A DNA stretch of 64,000 bases. It comes from Allokutzneria sp. A3M-2-11 16 (lineage in GTDB: Bacteria; Actinomycetota; Actinomycetes; Mycobacteriales; Pseudonocardiaceae). Below, one piece after another: positions 38,201 through 47,367 of this stretch; positions within the stretch are counted from its first letter, which is position 1, and each line of letters begins with the position of its first letter. The translations under genes were made by a program, and so were the position numbers. The stretch covers positions 3,286,001-3,350,000 of the forward strand of contig NZ_JANAVO010000001.1 of the NCBI RefSeq assembly GCF_024213555.1. The letters run 5' to 3'. The notes under the pieces are model-generated. The model was not told the DNA's origin, searched no databases, and saw only the letters and a program-made list of their open reading frames with translations.

Positions 38201-39193
38201 CGGATCAACACGGTGTTCCGCGCGAAGGTCGACGCGGCGGTGAACCTCTACGAGCTGGTCAAAGACACCGATCTGGCCGCGTTCGTGCTGTTCTCGTCGA
38301 TCGCCGGTGTGGTCGGTGGAGCTGGTCAGGCGAACTACGCGGCCGCCAACGGATTCCTCGACGCGTACGCGCAGAGCTTGCGCACCAAGGGTTTCCCGGC
38401 GCAGTCGCACGCGTGGGGCTTGTGGGCCGAGCGCAGCGGCATGACCGGCAAGCTCGACTCGGCCGACATGCAGCGGGCAGCGCGGTCCGGCATCGCGCCG
38501 ATGACCACGGAGGAGGCGCTCGGGTTGTTCGACGCCGCACTGTGCTCCGGGCACGGAGCGGTGATCCCGGCCCGGCTCGACCCGACCGCGCTCAAGGCCG
38601 AAGCCGCCAGCGGCAGCATCCAGCCCGTGTTCCGCGGCCTGGTCCGGACCCCGGCGAAGCGGGCCACCGCGTCCACCGCCGCCACCTCGACCGGGCTCGC
38701 CGAGCGACTGTCCGGTTTGGACACTGACGAGAAGGCCCAGGTGCTGCTGGACCTGGTGCAGTCCACGGCGGCGGCGGTGCTCGGCTACTCCGACGCCGGA
38801 GGCATCGACGCCGAACGCGGCCTGCTGGAGCTGGGCTTCGACTCGCTGACCGCCGTCGAGCTGCGCAACCGGCTCAGCAAGGCCACTTCGCTGCGCCTGC
38901 CGGTGACGCTGCTCTTCGACTACCCGACGTCCACGGCCATCGCGGGCTTCCTCGGTACGCAGATCAAGACCACCGAGGTCGACCCGGCGCAGCAAAGCCT
39001 TGCCGAACTGGACAAGGTCGCGCGCGGACTCGGCCGGATCGCCTCGGACGACAAGGCCAAGGCCAAGGTGGCGGCCCGATTGCAGGAACTGCTCGGTGTG
39101 CTCGGCGTGGAGACCGACGCGGTCTCGGCCCGGCTCTCCGAGGCCAGCGACGACGACATCTTTGACTTCATCGACAACGAGCTGGGTCTGTGA
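29240..39193 (+). CDS. Type I modular PKS: modules 5 and 6
   Basis: This is a 3317-residue bimodular synthase. Module 5: KS 35-459 (Cys207), AT 563-874 (GHSQGE, DYASH, methylmalonyl), KR about 1189-1394 (LDD, B-type, Ser and Tyr present) and ACP about 1461-1534 (Ser1494). Module 6: KS 1552-1974 (Cys1724), AT 2073-2367 (GHSIGE, HAFH, malonyl), DH 2423-2690 with intact HxxxGxxxxP (His2456), YGPTFQGL and [10 protein letters not shown], then KR about 2886-3094 (B-type) and ACP about 3166-3239 (Ser3202). The 200 residues between DH6 and KR6 are the KR structural half, not an enoylreductase. The frame is open upstream into the previous gene, but the start is ATG 29240 (GGAG 6 nt before); ATG 29237 is also possible. 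Predicted output: C7 hydroxyl, C6 methyl and the C4-C5 double bond. Confidence 0.96.
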   Translation: MSDSNQQVVNALRASLKETERLRKANQQLTAASREPIAIVAMSCRYPGGVASPEDLWDVVAEGRDVVGSFPANRGWDLDAMYDPDPDVQGTCYTTQGGFIYEADRFDPAFFGISPREAATMDPQQRLLLETSWEVFERAGLTPQALKGTPTGVFVGAAYQGYGESWRDAPDGLQGHLVTGMSTSIISGRIAYTLGLEGPAVTIDTACSSSLVAIHMAIQALRQGDCSLAVAGGAAIISAPISLVGFARQRGLAEDGRGKAFGAGADGMGLGEGAAVILLERLSDAERNGHKVLAVIKGSALNQDGASNGIAAPSGPAQRKVINAALANAQLKHEQIDMVETHGTGTKLGDPIEAHALLETYGQARTDDRPLWIGSVKTNIAHAQAASGVAGVIKTVMALRHGVLPKSLHAEELSPFIDWDTGNVEVLREQRAWPTTGSPRRAAVSSFGLSGTNAHVILEQAPKAPEESDERNEPSHTPWLLSARSESALREQAQRLRDHMENNPGLKPLDVAFSLATTRARFENRAVVLGKTRADLLSSLDALAKGEPAGSVVRGAVTDINRTVFVFPGQGSQWAGMANSLLRTSPVFAARMRECHDALAPFADWRLLDILDGDDASWMERVDIVQPVLWAVMISLAALWQSHGVHPSAVVGHSQGEIAAAVVAGALSIEDGARVVALRSKTISAIAGRGGMMSVALSRTDVQPWLDRPGISLAAVNGANSVVVSGETSALDELQAALEAEDIRVRRVNVDYASHSAHVEEIRDQILEVLAPVSPRTPEIPVYSTVTREVIAGPEMGADYWYRSLRQTVELEDITRLLIEHGHEAFVETSAHPVLLPAIQETLFTAEDPLAGSSMSTARVSSYVTVGSLRRDEGGFDRFLTSLSELYVRGGAVDFDPVFAESKARKVELPTYAFQRQNYWMESSATVSAVTAAAPDDDFWSAVETEDLHALASTLGIEAEDSLGALLPVLAKWRKAKQETSAVDSLRYKVTWEPVADAAPVSTGTWLAVVPAGHRSAVLDATVISLELDTADIDRARLTARITELAELSEVDGVISLLALDERAHSASGQTVGMALNVILTQALGDAGLDVPLWLATRGAVSVSRADRVANPIQAAIWGLGRIAALEYPHRWGGVVDLPENLDARALRRVTALLTAGAEPECAVRTSGTFARRLVRHVGTGGEKWTARGTVLVTGGTGGLAKHVGRWLAGNGAEHLVLTSRRGPDAPGAAELAEELRELGVEVTIAACDVSDRDALKNLIDGISDLRAVVHTAGVLDDGLIDTLTPDRTDIVFAPKVAAAQNLHELTSDLDAFVLFSSFAGTAGGSGQGSYAAANAYLDALALQRRADGLPATSVAWGAWAGGGLVDAATAERLRRGGIPAMQPEIAIAAMQRTLDEEGTCVAVVDIDWPTLAQNSPAVKTNPVFGDLAEIKALKAAPQTSDAPSADGWGGLSEEDRRKALIDVVAGQVAAVLGYSGGDQIEPAKAFRDLGFDSLTAVDLRNRIAEATGLRLPVTLVFDYPTVTALAGHLAAQLGGTTTETAAPVAVGNTDEPIAIVALSCRYPGGASTPEKFWELLVEGRDAVGEFPTDRGWDLEGRYDPDADKPGTFYATGGGFLHDAADFDPAFFGISPREALAIDPQQRLLLETAWESYERAGIDPTSVKGSRGGVFIGASYNDYGSRFDTAPPEFEGYLALGSSSSVASGRLSYTFGLEGPAVTVDTACSSSLVALHLAAKALRNNECDSALAGGVVVMSTMDSFIEFSRQRAMSPDGRCKAFSDKADGAGWAEGVGMLLLMRLSDAQRDGHPVLAVLKGTAINQDGASNGLTAPNGPAQQRVIRAALADAGMTPQEVDAVEAHGTGTSLGDPIEAQALFATYGQNREKPLWLGALKSNIGHTQAASGIAGVIKMVLSLQNGLLPRTLHAETPSPHIDWSAGEVALLTEPVEWERNGHPRAAGVSAFGVSGTNAHVIIQEAPVVVEEDRVAPELPATPWVLSARSSAGLRGQAEQLLAHVDAPLVDTAYSLVTSRSTSDYRAVIVGQDLAAMRAGLASLAEGSEARGVVTGIAGNGSTAVMFTGQGSQRAGMGRELYDAFPVYASAFDAVCAHLEAHLDRPIRDVIFDGDGLDETGYTQPALFAVEVALYRLAESFGVRPDYLVGHSIGELAAAHVAGVLSLADAAKLVAARGRLMQALPTGGAMVSLQAAEADVLPLLNDEVSIAALNGPMSTVIAGAEDAVLKVAEASGVKTKRLTVSHAFHSPLMEPMLAEFRTIAESITYEKPRLSIVSNLTGGPVEEIDADYWVRHVREAVRFQDGIRWLESNGVGTFVELGPGGVLTSMARDCLEREAVLAPSLRKDRPEAESFLTVIAELHVRGAAIDWTSLFDGARRVDLPTYAFQRQRYWLDASQQNADVASVGLKTTGHPLLGAVTELADSEGYLFTGTISAKTHPWLLDHAVAGSVLFPGTGFLELALHVAAEVGTPVVDELTLEAPLVLPEKGSVTLQLSVSGPDENGNRSLAVHSQSGDTWLRHGTGTLTGSSEPAERMTGAWPPAGAEKLDTDSLYDRMLEGGFGYGPTFQGLKSAWRDGSDIVGEVALPEDQRSAAAKFGLHPALLDAALHTLAFGGLEGLEGGLMPFSWTGVSLHAIGARELRVRVTPNGKESVRVEVTDQTGQPVASVESLVLRPVSKDSIKAASAGDGSALYTVGWTELSTSDDVSTGEWVFLGDEAHPAIQALRTSGVKITASPSISALTTIPEVVLVPRRATASGELPGRVRSEVHAVLALAQEWLREDRFGGSKLVFLTEDADNLAQAAVWGLIRSASNENPDRFALVDTDGTDASHAALPIALAADEPQLRVRDGKVFAARVGRAVEVPATKEIDPNGTVLVTGATGMLGQLVARNLVTVQQVKHLILVGRRGLSAPGAVELRDELTDLGAEVSVVACDVSDPEAITVVLKEVPEDHPLTAVIHTAGVLDDGVFDSLTPERINTVFRAKVDAAVNLYELVKDTDLAAFVLFSSIAGVVGGAGQANYAAANGFLDAYAQSLRTKGFPAQSHAWGLWAERSGMTGKLDSADMQRAARSGIAPMTTEEALGLFDAALCSGHGAVIPARLDPTALKAEAASGSIQPVFRGLVRTPAKRATASTAATSTGLAERLSGLDTDEKAQVLLDLVQSTAAAVLGYSDAGGIDAERGLLELGFDSLTAVELRNRLSKATSLRLPVTLLFDYPTSTAIAGFLGTQIKTTEVDPAQQSLAELDKVARGLGRIASDDKAKAKVAARLQELLGVLGVETDAVSARLSEASDDDIFDFIDNELGL
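31776..31803 (+). repeat. In-frame hairpin repeat (EDPLAGSS element), copy 5
   Basis: An exact copy of the 28-nt block, read as [10 protein letters not shown]. It lies at the C-terminal edge of AT5 immediately before SLRRDEGG, the site homologous to copy 3 in AT3. Confidence 0.85.
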
Positions 39194-39205
39194 GGCGGTA
39201 GCGCG

Positions 39206-42200
39206 GTGAGTGAGGACAAGCTTCGGGATTACTTGAAGCGGGTGACGGCTGATCTGCACCGCACTCGGCAACGGCTCCAGTCCTTCGAGGAGCCGGTCGC
39301 GATCGTGGGCATGGCGTGCCGTTACCCCGGCGGGGTCAGCACGCCGGAACAGCTCTGGGAGCTGGTCGCCTCGGGAACGGACGCGATCAGCGACTTCCCC
39401 GAGGACCGGGGCTGGGACCTGGAAGCCCTGTACAACCCCGATCCCGACGTTCCTGGCACCTCCTACGCCCGCGAAGGCGGTTTCGTCGAGGACGCCGACC
39501 ACTTCGACGCGGCGTTCTTCGGGATCTCCCCGCGTGAGGCCGTCGCGATGGACCCGCAGCAGCGCCTGTTGCTGGAGACCGCGTGGGAAGCGTTGGAGCG
39601 CACGGGAATCGACCCGAACTCGCTCAAGGGAAGCCGCACCGGCGTCTTCGCAGGCGTGATGTACCAGGACTACAGCCGTCGCCTGACAACCGTGCCCGAC
39701 GACGTCGAGGGCTACCTCGGCGCGGGCAACTCCGGGAGCATCGCGTCCGGCCGGATCGCCTACATCCTCGGCCTCGAAGGCCCTGCGGTCACCGTGGACA
39801 CAGCCTGTTCGTCCTCTTTGGTCGCTCTGCACCTGGCCGCGCGTTCGTTGCGGCACAACGAGTGCGACCTCGCGCTGGTCGGCGGTTCGATGGTGATGTC
39901 GACCCCGGTCGCGTTCGTGGACTTCGCCCGACAGCGCGGCCTCGCGCCCGATGGCCGCTGCAAGGCGTATGCGGACTCGGCCGATGGCACGGGCTGGGGT
40001 GAAGGCGTCGGCATGATCGCCGTGGAGCGCCTGTCCGACGCGCAGCGCAACGGGCACACGGTCCTCGCGATCGTCAAGGGTTCGGCGATGAACCAGGACG
40101 GCGCGTCCAGCGGTCTCACCGCGCCCAACGGCCCCTCGCAGGAGCGCGTCATCCGCGCCGCCCTTGCCAATGCGCGTCTCCAGGCCGACGAAGTCGACCT
40201 GGTGGAAGGACACGGCACCGGCACCTCGCTCGGCGACCCGATTGAAGCCCAGGCGCTGCTGAACACCTACGGCCAGGAGCGGACCACACCGCTCTGGCTG
40301 GGATCGCTGAAGTCCAACATCGGCCACACCCAGGCGGCCGCGGGCGTCGGCGGTGTGATCAAGATGGTCATGGCACTGCGCAACGGGTTGATGCCGAAGA
40401 CCCTGCACGCCGACGCCGCTTCGTCCAAAGTGGACTGGTCGGTCGGTGCGGTCTCGCTCCTCACCGAGGCCCGTGACTGGCCGCGCGGCGAGAACCCCCG
40501 TCGTGGTGGGATCTCGTCCTTCGGGTTCTCCGGCACCAACGCGCACGTGATCCTTGAGGAAGCCCCTCCGGTGGAGCCGGTTCCAGTCGAGGTCACCGCC
40601 TCCGTCCCGGTTATCCCGCTGGTGCTCTCCGGCAAGACTCCCGAGGCGTTGGAAGCCCAGGTCGCCCGGCTGGAGTCGGTCGAGGCGTCCACAGTGGACA
40701 TCGCGCACTCCCTGGTGACCACGCGCTCCGCCTTCGAGTACCGGACCGTCATCCTCGGCGCAAACCGCGTCACCGGGCGTGCGACGAGCGGCAAGACCGC
40801 GTTCCAGTTCACCGGCCAAGGTGCCCAGCGCATCGGCATGGGCCAGCAGCTCTACAAGGCTTTCCCCGCCTACGCCAAGGCTTTCGACGAGGTCGCGGCA
40901 AAGCTGGACAAGCACCTCGCCCGGCCCATCACCGACGTGATCGCCGATGGCGACGGCCTGGACCGCACCGAGTACACGCAGCCCGCCCTGTTCGCGGTCG
41001 AGGTCGCTCTGTTCCGCCTGGTCACGAGCTGGGGCGTGAAGCCGGACTTCCTCATCGGCCACTCGATCGGCGAACTGGCCGCCGCCCACGTCGCGGGCGC
41101 ACTGTCCCTTGAGGACGCCGCCGCGCTGGTCACCGCTCGCGCCAGGCTGATGCAGTCCGCGCCCGAGGGGGGTGCGATGGTCTCCGTCCGCGCTGCCGAA
41201 GACGTCGTCACTCCGCACCTCACCGAGCGCGTCGACATCGCAGCCGTCAACGGTCCCGAGGCCACGGTCATCGCCGGTGACGCCGAGGAAGTCCTGAAGA
41301 TCGCGGCGGCTCTGGAAGCCGAGGGTGTCAAGACCAAGCAGCTCAAGGTCAGCCACGCTTTCCACTCGCCGCACATGGCCGGGATCTTGGAGGAGTTCCG
41401 CAAGGTCGCCGCGTCGGTGACCTACTCCGCGCCGAAGATCCCGGTGATCTCCAACCTCGACGGCCAGCGCGTGAGCGCCTACACCGCCGACTACTGGGTG
41501 GACCACATCCGCAAGGCGGTGCGTTTCAAGGACGGCATTCGCACCCTGGAAAGCCTTGGTGTGACGCGGTTCCTGGAACTCGGTCCGGACGGAGTACTGA
41601 CCGCCGCCGCTGCCGAGTCGCTTGCGGACTCCACGACCCTGGTCGCCGCGCAGCGCCGCGAGCGCGACGAGGTCGACACCCTCCTCGCCGCCGTCGCCGG
41701 GATCTACGTCTCCGGCGGCCAGGCGAAGTGGACGGAATACCTGGCGGGCACCGGCGGTTCGCGGATCGACCTGCCGACCTACGCTTTCCAGCGCGAGAAG
41801 TACTGGCTGGACGCGGTCGCCGAGGCCGGTGACGTGGAGAGCGCCGGTCAGCGCGGCGCGGAACACCCGCTGCTCGGCGCGGTCGTCGATCTCCCGGACA
41901 CCGATGGCGTGGTGTTCACCGGACGGCTCTCCGCGCAGACTCACCCCTGGCTCGTCGACCACGCGGTCGGTGGCACCATCCTGTTCCCCGGCACGGGTTT
42001 CCTGGAGCTCGCGATCCGCGCCGGTGACGAGGTCGGCTGCGATCGCGTCGAGGACCTGACGTTGCAGGCCCCGCTCACGCTGTCCGCGAAGAGCGCTGTG
42101 TCCTTCCAGGTCAGCGTCGGCGCTCCGGATGAGTCCGGCGCGCGCGAGCTGAACATCTACTCCCACAACGGTGAAGACTGGGTCTGCCACGCCACCGGTC

Positions 42201-45200
42201 TGCTCGCGGTCGGTGCCACCGAGCCCACTCCTTCGCTGACGACGTGGCCGCCCGCCGATGCCGAAGAACTTGAGGTCGAGGATCTCTACGAACGCTTTGC
42301 CAGCAACGGTTTCGCCTACGGCCCGGCCTTCCAGGGCGTGCGCGCGGCCTGGGCCAAGGGTGACGAGGTCTATGCCGAGGTGGCCCTGCCGACCAAGCAA
42401 CGCGAGGACGCCGCGTCCTTCGGCCTGCACCCCGCGCTGCTCGACGCGGCCCTGCACCCGATCGCTTTGGGGGCTTCGCTGCTCGACCCGGGTGAGGACC
42501 CGACTCGTGGACGGTTGCCGTTCTCGTGGACCGGAGTCAGCCTGCACGCGTCCGGCGCGGAGGAAGTCCGCGTGCGCCTCGCCCGCGCCAGCGGTGACTC
42601 TGTCACGCTGACCATTGCCGACGCCGAGGGCAACCCTGTCGCCGACGTGGAAGCCTTGGTGCTTCGGCAAATGGCGGCTGCAACGGCTGCTCCGACTGCC
42701 GATCTTCACGAGTCGCTGTTCCGCTTGGACTGGAACGCGATCGCCGCCCCCGGAACCCCGCTTCGCCGCGCGGGTCTGGTCGGGCTCGACGAGCTGAAGA
42801 TCACCGAAGCCCTGGACAGCGCGGGCGTGCACGTCGAGTCCTACGCGGACCTCGAAGCACTCGCCGGTGCGCTGTCGACCGGAACGTCTGCGCCCAGCGT
42901 GGTTCTTGTCCCTTGTGGACAGATCTCCGGCAGTGTTCCCACCGCCGCGCGCACGGCGACCGCCGCGGCATTGGACCTGGTGCAACAGTGGTTCGCCGAC
43001 GATCGCTACGGCGACTCGCGGCTGGTCTTCGTCACCCAAGGTGCCGTCCAGGCAACCGAGTCCGACGAGATCACCGACCTGGCGAACTCCACTCTGTGGG
43101 GCCTCCTGCGTTCCGCGCAGACCGAGATGCCGGACCGCGTCGGCCTCGTGGACATCGACGACGATCCCACGAGCTACAACGCGCTCGCGACCATCCTCAC
43201 CAGCACTGAGCCGCAGCTGGCCGTTCGAGCCGCGGTGCCGCACACGCCGCGCCTGGCGCGCGTCGCGGTGCCGGACAACCTCGACGCGGTGGAGTTCCCC
43301 GCCGACGGAACGGTGCTGATCACCGGCGCCACCGGCTCGCTGGGCAAGGCGCTCGCGAAGCACCTCGTCACCGAGCACGGCGTGCGGAACCTGGTGCTGA
43401 CCAGCCGCAGGGGCCTTGCCGCCGAAGGCGCCGAGCAGTTCCGGGATTCCCTCGCCGCTGAAGGGGTTTCGGTGTCCGTCATGGCCTGCGACGCGGCCGA
43501 CCGGGACGCTCTCGCCGCGCTGATCAACGGCTTGGACCGCCCGCTGTCGGCTGTCGTGCACACCGCCGGAGTGCTCGACGACGGCACGATGGCCTCGCTG
43601 ACCCCGGAGCGCATCGACACCGTGCTGCGGCCGAAGGTCGACGCCGTGGTCAACCTGCACGAGCTCACCAAGGACATGGACCTCGCCGCGTTCGTGCTGT
43701 TCTCCTCCGCCGCCGGTGTGCTCGGCGGTGCGGGCCAGGGAAACTACGCGGCGGCGAACACCTTCCTCGACACCTTCGCGCAGAGCCTCCGCAAGCAGGG
43801 CCGCCCCGTGATCTCGCTGGCGTGGGGCGTGTGGGCGAGCGAAGGCAGCATGGCGGACACTGGGCGCGGCAACCGTTCTGGCATCGCGCCGCTGTCCACC
43901 ACGCAGGGGCTCTCGCTGTTCGACACGGCGCTCCGCCTGGGCGAGGGCGCGGTCATCCCGATGCGCCTGGACATGAACTCGTTGCGCGCCAACGCCGCTT
44001 CGGGCTCAGCCCCGGTGTTGCTGCGCGGCTTGGTGAAGGTCCCGACGCGACGCGCGGCGAAGGCTCGTGCTGCTTCCGGTGGCGGGTTCGCGCAGAAGCT
44101 GGCTTCCATGCCGGAGGAGCAGCGGCTGGGCACGGTCCTCGACCTGGTCCGCGAACACGTCGCCACGGTGCTCGGCCACGCCGATGCCTCGTCGATCAGC
44201 GCTGACCACGCGTTCGTCGACTCCGGCTTCGACTCGCTGACCGCCGTGGAACTGCGCAACCGCCTGGCGACCGCGACTGGTCTGCGGCTACCCGCGACGC
44301 TGGTCTTCGACCACGCCGACCCCGCGGCACTCGCCGCGCACCTGGTGGGAGAGCTGGGGAACGCGGCCCCGACCGAGGCTGCCGCCACACCGTCCACTAA
44401 GGACACTGGCGGCACGACGCTGATGTCGCTCTACCTGGAGGCTTTCCAGACTGGCAAGTGGGCGGAGATCTTCGAGTTGCTCCGCGCCGCCGCCGCACTG
44501 CGCCCGAGCTTCACCGGCTCCGACGACCTGGACAAGCTCCAGCAGATGCCGAAGCCGGTGCTGCTCTCACGCGGTGAGGCGGAGAAGAAGATCTACTGCT
44601 TCTCCTCCTGCCTCGCCGTCGCCGGTATCCACCAGTACGCGCGCTTCGCGGCGAGTTTCCGGGGCAAGCGCAACGTTTCCGCGCTCGCCGTGCCCGGCTT
44701 CAACCGCGGTGAGAGCCTGCCGACCGATATCGCCGCGGTGATCCAGGCGCAGGCCGAGGCGGTCCGCCGCGACGCCGACGGCGCCCCGATCGTGCTGCTC
44801 GGCTCGTCGGCGGGCGGCTGGTTCGCGCACGCCGCGGCCGGCTACCTGGAAAGCGTGGGGGAGCGGCCCGCGGGCGTCGTGCTCGTCGACACTTACACCC
44901 CGAAGAGCAACCTCATCAACCAGTTCGGCCTCTCCCTGATGGACGGGATGGTCGAGCGCGAGGGCGTGTTCGTCACCATGGACGACGCCCGGCTGTCGGC
45001 GATGGGTTGGTACCTCACACTTTTTGGGAAGTGGGGTCCCGACGAGATCGACACGCGTACGCTGCTGGTGCGGGCGACCGAGCCGCTCTCGCAGGGGTCG
45101 ATGCGCGCGCTCGGCGAGGACTGGCGCTCCTTCTGGGAGTACCCGCACGACGTGGTCGACGTGCCGGGCAACCACTTCTCCATGCTGGAGGAGTACTCCA

Positions 45201-45247
45201 GCCAGACCGCGACCGCGATCAACGACTGGATCGACGGCCTTGACTAG
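39206..45247 (+). CDS. Type I modular PKS: module 7 with terminal thioesterase
   Basis: This is a 2013-residue final synthase. An N-terminal docking helix is followed by KS 30-452 (Cys201), AT 531-825 (GHSIGE, HAFH, malonyl), DH 887-1155 (His919, AYGPAFQG, Asp1080 in [10 protein letters not shown], all intact), KR about 1369-1572 (LDD, B-type, Ser and Tyr present), ACP about 1640-1714 (Ser1677) and TE about 1795-2012. The TE has nucleophile Ser1868 in GSSAGG and a C-terminal His in PGNHFSM. DH and B-type KR predict an E-configured C2-C3 double bond; with module 6 this gives a 2,4-dienoyl chain. If the product is elaiophylin-like, this TE must join two chains and close a 16-membered diolide ring rather than simply lactonise one chain. 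The GTG start is 13 nt after the previous stop. Confidence 0.96.
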   Translation: MSEDKLRDYLKRVTADLHRTRQRLQSFEEPVAIVGMACRYPGGVSTPEQLWELVASGTDAISDFPEDRGWDLEALYNPDPDVPGTSYAREGGFVEDADHFDAAFFGISPREAVAMDPQQRLLLETAWEALERTGIDPNSLKGSRTGVFAGVMYQDYSRRLTTVPDDVEGYLGAGNSGSIASGRIAYILGLEGPAVTVDTACSSSLVALHLAARSLRHNECDLALVGGSMVMSTPVAFVDFARQRGLAPDGRCKAYADSADGTGWGEGVGMIAVERLSDAQRNGHTVLAIVKGSAMNQDGASSGLTAPNGPSQERVIRAALANARLQADEVDLVEGHGTGTSLGDPIEAQALLNTYGQERTTPLWLGSLKSNIGHTQAAAGVGGVIKMVMALRNGLMPKTLHADAASSKVDWSVGAVSLLTEARDWPRGENPRRGGISSFGFSGTNAHVILEEAPPVEPVPVEVTASVPVIPLVLSGKTPEALEAQVARLESVEASTVDIAHSLVTTRSAFEYRTVILGANRVTGRATSGKTAFQFTGQGAQRIGMGQQLYKAFPAYAKAFDEVAAKLDKHLARPITDVIADGDGLDRTEYTQPALFAVEVALFRLVTSWGVKPDFLIGHSIGELAAAHVAGALSLEDAAALVTARARLMQSAPEGGAMVSVRAAEDVVTPHLTERVDIAAVNGPEATVIAGDAEEVLKIAAALEAEGVKTKQLKVSHAFHSPHMAGILEEFRKVAASVTYSAPKIPVISNLDGQRVSAYTADYWVDHIRKAVRFKDGIRTLESLGVTRFLELGPDGVLTAAAAESLADSTTLVAAQRRERDEVDTLLAAVAGIYVSGGQAKWTEYLAGTGGSRIDLPTYAFQREKYWLDAVAEAGDVESAGQRGAEHPLLGAVVDLPDTDGVVFTGRLSAQTHPWLVDHAVGGTILFPGTGFLELAIRAGDEVGCDRVEDLTLQAPLTLSAKSAVSFQVSVGAPDESGARELNIYSHNGEDWVCHATGLLAVGATEPTPSLTTWPPADAEELEVEDLYERFASNGFAYGPAFQGVRAAWAKGDEVYAEVALPTKQREDAASFGLHPALLDAALHPIALGASLLDPGEDPTRGRLPFSWTGVSLHASGAEEVRVRLARASGDSVTLTIADAEGNPVADVEALVLRQMAAATAAPTADLHESLFRLDWNAIAAPGTPLRRAGLVGLDELKITEALDSAGVHVESYADLEALAGALSTGTSAPSVVLVPCGQISGSVPTAARTATAAALDLVQQWFADDRYGDSRLVFVTQGAVQATESDEITDLANSTLWGLLRSAQTEMPDRVGLVDIDDDPTSYNALATILTSTEPQLAVRAAVPHTPRLARVAVPDNLDAVEFPADGTVLITGATGSLGKALAKHLVTEHGVRNLVLTSRRGLAAEGAEQFRDSLAAEGVSVSVMACDAADRDALAALINGLDRPLSAVVHTAGVLDDGTMASLTPERIDTVLRPKVDAVVNLHELTKDMDLAAFVLFSSAAGVLGGAGQGNYAAANTFLDTFAQSLRKQGRPVISLAWGVWASEGSMADTGRGNRSGIAPLSTTQGLSLFDTALRLGEGAVIPMRLDMNSLRANAASGSAPVLLRGLVKVPTRRAAKARAASGGGFAQKLASMPEEQRLGTVLDLVREHVATVLGHADASSISADHAFVDSGFDSLTAVELRNRLATATGLRLPATLVFDHADPAALAAHLVGELGNAAPTEAAATPSTKDTGGTTLMSLYLEAFQTGKWAEIFELLRAAAALRPSFTGSDDLDKLQQMPKPVLLSRGEAEKKIYCFSSCLAVAGIHQYARFAASFRGKRNVSALAVPGFNRGESLPTDIAAVIQAQAEAVRRDADGAPIVLLGSSAGGWFAHAAAGYLESVGERPAGVVLVDTYTPKSNLINQFGLSLMDGMVEREGVFVTMDDARLSAMGWYLTLFGKWGPDEIDTRTLLVRATEPLSQGSMRALGEDWRSFWEYPHDVVDVPGNHFSMLEEYSSQTATAINDWIDGLD

Positions 45248-45266
45248 CCCTGGAAGGGACGACCAG

Positions 45267-46025
45267 ATGCTGGAGCTCTCCCCGGAGTTGTCCCTGTGGT
45301 TCCGCAGGTTCCACCAGCCCGCCGCCGACGCGCCGGTGCTGGTGTGCTTCCCGCACGCGGGCGGCTCGGCGAGCTACTTCTTCAAGCTCTCCGAGGCGCT
45401 TTCGCCCGATGTCGACGTGCTGGCGGTGCAGTACCCCGGTCGCCAGGACCGCCGTGCGGAACGCTGCGTGGACAACGTGGTGGCGCTCGCGGAGCGCGTG
45501 GTCGAGGCGATCCTGCCGCTGACCTCGCGGCCGTTGACCTTCTTCGGCCACAGCATGGGCGCGACGGTTGGCTTCGAGGTCGCGCGGCGGCTGGAGCACT
45601 CGCATGGGAAGCCGATCGAGCGCTTCCTGGTCTCCGCCCGCTGCGCGCCGTCGTTGCACCGCAGCGCCGACATCCACAAGCGCGACGACGACGGCATCAT
45701 CGCCGAGATCGCCCGGCTCAGCGGCACCGAGTCGACCCTGCTCGGCGATGAGGAGCTGATCCGGATGGTGCTCCCGTCGATCCGCAACGACTACAAGGCG
45801 GCCGAGACCTACGCCTACCACCCCGGCGAGCCGCTCAGCTCCCCGGTGACCGGTTTCTGCGGTGACTCCGACCCACGCGTGTTCCCCGCCGACCTCGACG
45901 GCTGGGCCGCGCACACCACCGCCCCCTACACGTCGAAGACGTTCCCCGGCGGCCACTTCTACTTCGGCGAAACCCCTGGCCCCCTGGCCGCCGAGATCCG
46001 CACCCGCCTCCTCCAACCTGTGTGA
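45267..46025 (+). CDS. Type II thioesterase (PKS editing)
   Basis: This stand-alone alpha/beta-hydrolase of 252 residues is typical of discrete editing thioesterases that clear wrongly primed or stalled acyl groups from PKS carrier proteins. Motifs are FPHAGGSA near residue 29, the nucleophile GHSMG (Ser96), an Asp in CGDSD (around 200-202) and His230 in GGHFYF. The ATG at 45267 has AAGGGA about 7 nt upstream and lies 19 nt after the PKS stop, so it is the last gene of the PKS operon. It is separated from the convergent glycosyltransferase gene by a palindromic element that probably ends transcription on both strands. Confidence 0.95.
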   Translation: MLELSPELSLWFRRFHQPAADAPVLVCFPHAGGSASYFFKLSEALSPDVDVLAVQYPGRQDRRAERCVDNVVALAERVVEAILPLTSRPLTFFGHSMGATVGFEVARRLEHSHGKPIERFLVSARCAPSLHRSADIHKRDDDGIIAEIARLSGTESTLLGDEELIRMVLPSIRNDYKAAETYAYHPGEPLSSPVTGFCGDSDPRVFPADLDGWAAHTTAPYTSKTFPGGHFYFGETPGPLAAEIRTRLLQPV

Positions 46026-46040
46026 CCGCTCGGGTCCGGC

Positions 46041-46163
46041 GGTCTTCAAGTACCCCCCCACCCCCGTCCCCACCGTCTCTAACCGCAGCGAACCCCGGAC
46101 TCGTGACCGGGGTCCGCTGCGGTTAGAGACTGCTGGGGGTGGGGTTCGCGGTACTTGAAGACC
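46041..46163. repeat. TCTTCAAGTAC palindromic element, copy 2; likely bidirectional terminator
   Basis: The ends GGTCTTCAAGTAC (46041-46053) and GTACTTGAAGACC (46151-46163) are perfect inverted repeats. The centre is a very strong hairpin: 16 bp perfect (46075-46090 with 46115-46130) extended by 7 bp after one mismatch, with an 8-nt loop. It fills the gap between two convergent genes (stops at 46025 and 46180), an ideal place for a two-way terminator. Confidence 0.85.
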
Positions 46164-46179
46164 GTCCAACCCGGCTGGG

Positions 46180-47367
46180 TCAGGGGGTGCCGACGATCTC
46201 CTCGATGACCTTCACGGCCGCGGTGGTGCCGCCCGCCTCGTCCAGCTCCCGCTTGAAGCTCACCAGGCTGTCCTTCATGCCCTGGTCGTCGGGGACCTCG
46301 GCGATCAGCTTCTTCAGCGCGTCCACGGTGACCTTGTCCGACGGCAGGTGGCGGCCGATGTTCACCGCCTCCATCCGGTCCGCCGTCGCGCTCTGCTCCA
46401 CCATCTGCGGGACCGCGATCATCGGCACACCGAAGTGCACGGCCTCCATGACGCTGGTGATGCCCGCGTGATTGATGAACAGATCGGTGTGCGGCAGGAT
46501 CGCCATCTGCGGCACCGCGTTGTGCACCTCGAAGTTCTCCGGGATCTCGCCGAGCAGCGCGCGGTCCACCCGCTCGCTCACCACGAGCACCACGTGCCAG
46601 TCGGTCCCGGTGAACGCCTTGATCACGTCCACGAAGAACTCCGGCCGCGCCGTGTAGATCGTGCCCAACGAGACCAGGCACAGCCGCTTCCCGGAAGCAG
46701 GCGGCTGCCACTCGCCCTGGCTCGAGCGCTCCGCCAGGCACGGCCCGATGAAGTGGAACTCCTCGCCGAAGCTCTCCTGCGCGAACTGGAACGAGCGCGG
46801 CATGAACACCAGGTGCCCGGCCACCCCCTTGCCCGTGCCGTCGGCCAGCTCGGCCATGGTCAGCCCGGCCTTCTTCGCCATCCGGTGCATGCCCAGCGCG
46901 AACCGCCACAACCGCAGGTCCAGCGGGTTCGGCTTGATGTAGTTGTGGGTCAGCGCCCACGTGTCGTTGGAGACGAACGTGGTCCAGTCCGGCATGCACG
47001 GCACGTCCAGCTCCCGCGCGATCAACCTGCCCCACCACCCGGCGATCCCGTCGAAGATCACCAGGTCCGGCCGGTTCTCCCGGTAGAACGGCAGCAGCTC
47101 CGGGACCTGCGTCTTCGTCTCGGTCAGGTTCGCCATCAGGCCGCGGGAGAGGTCCACCCCGGTCAGCCGGAACGGTTTGTCCGGCGGCGGCGCCACCGTG
47201 GTCTCGAACAGCACGACCTCCGCGCCCGCCTCCGCCACCCGGTCCGCGTAGGTCGCGGTCGTGGCGTAGGTGACCCGGTGCCCCCGGGCCGTCAGCTCGG
47301 CGACCATGCCCAGGGTGGGGTTGATGTGGCCCGCGGCGGACGGCGGGAAGAAGGCGATGTGAGCCAT
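46180..47367 (-). CDS. Macrolide-type glycosyltransferase (GT1/MGT family)
   Basis: This is a 395-residue GT-B fold enzyme. The N-terminal acceptor half starts AHIAFFPPSAAGHINP, with the catalytic-type His14. The C-terminal donor half has NHAGITSVMEA, then FGVPMIAVPQMVEQ (about residues 298-327). The N-terminus resembles OleD/MGT enzymes more than DesVII/EryCIII, and no DesVIII-type partner is seen. It may attach the TDP-deoxysugar to the macrodiolide, or glucosylate the macrolide for self-protection; position in the cluster favours the first. The frame is open 59 codons upstream, but MAHIAFFPP at 47367 matches family N-termini and has AGAAGGG upstream. A palindrome 54 nt before the start may regulate it. 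Confidence 0.88.
   Translation of the reverse strand: MAHIAFFPPSAAGHINPTLGMVAELTARGHRVTYATTATYADRVAEAGAEVVLFETTVAPPPDKPFRLTGVDLSRGLMANLTETKTQVPELLPFYRENRPDLVIFDGIAGWWGRLIARELDVPCMPDWTTFVSNDTWALTHNYIKPNPLDLRLWRFALGMHRMAKKAGLTMAELADGTGKGVAGHLVFMPRSFQFAQESFGEEFHFIGPCLAERSSQGEWQPPASGKRLCLVSLGTIYTARPEFFVDVIKAFTGTDWHVVLVVSERVDRALLGEIPENFEVHNAVPQMAILPHTDLFINHAGITSVMEAVHFGVPMIAVPQMVEQSATADRMEAVNIGRHLPSDKVTVDALKKLIAEVPDDQGMKDSLVSFKRELDEAGGTTAAVKVIEEIVGTP

Noticed and set aside
37763-43660. 1965-codon minus-strand open frame opposite the last two PKS genes
   Set aside because: Same composition artefact; it crosses the boundary of two real plus-strand genes and has no family features.
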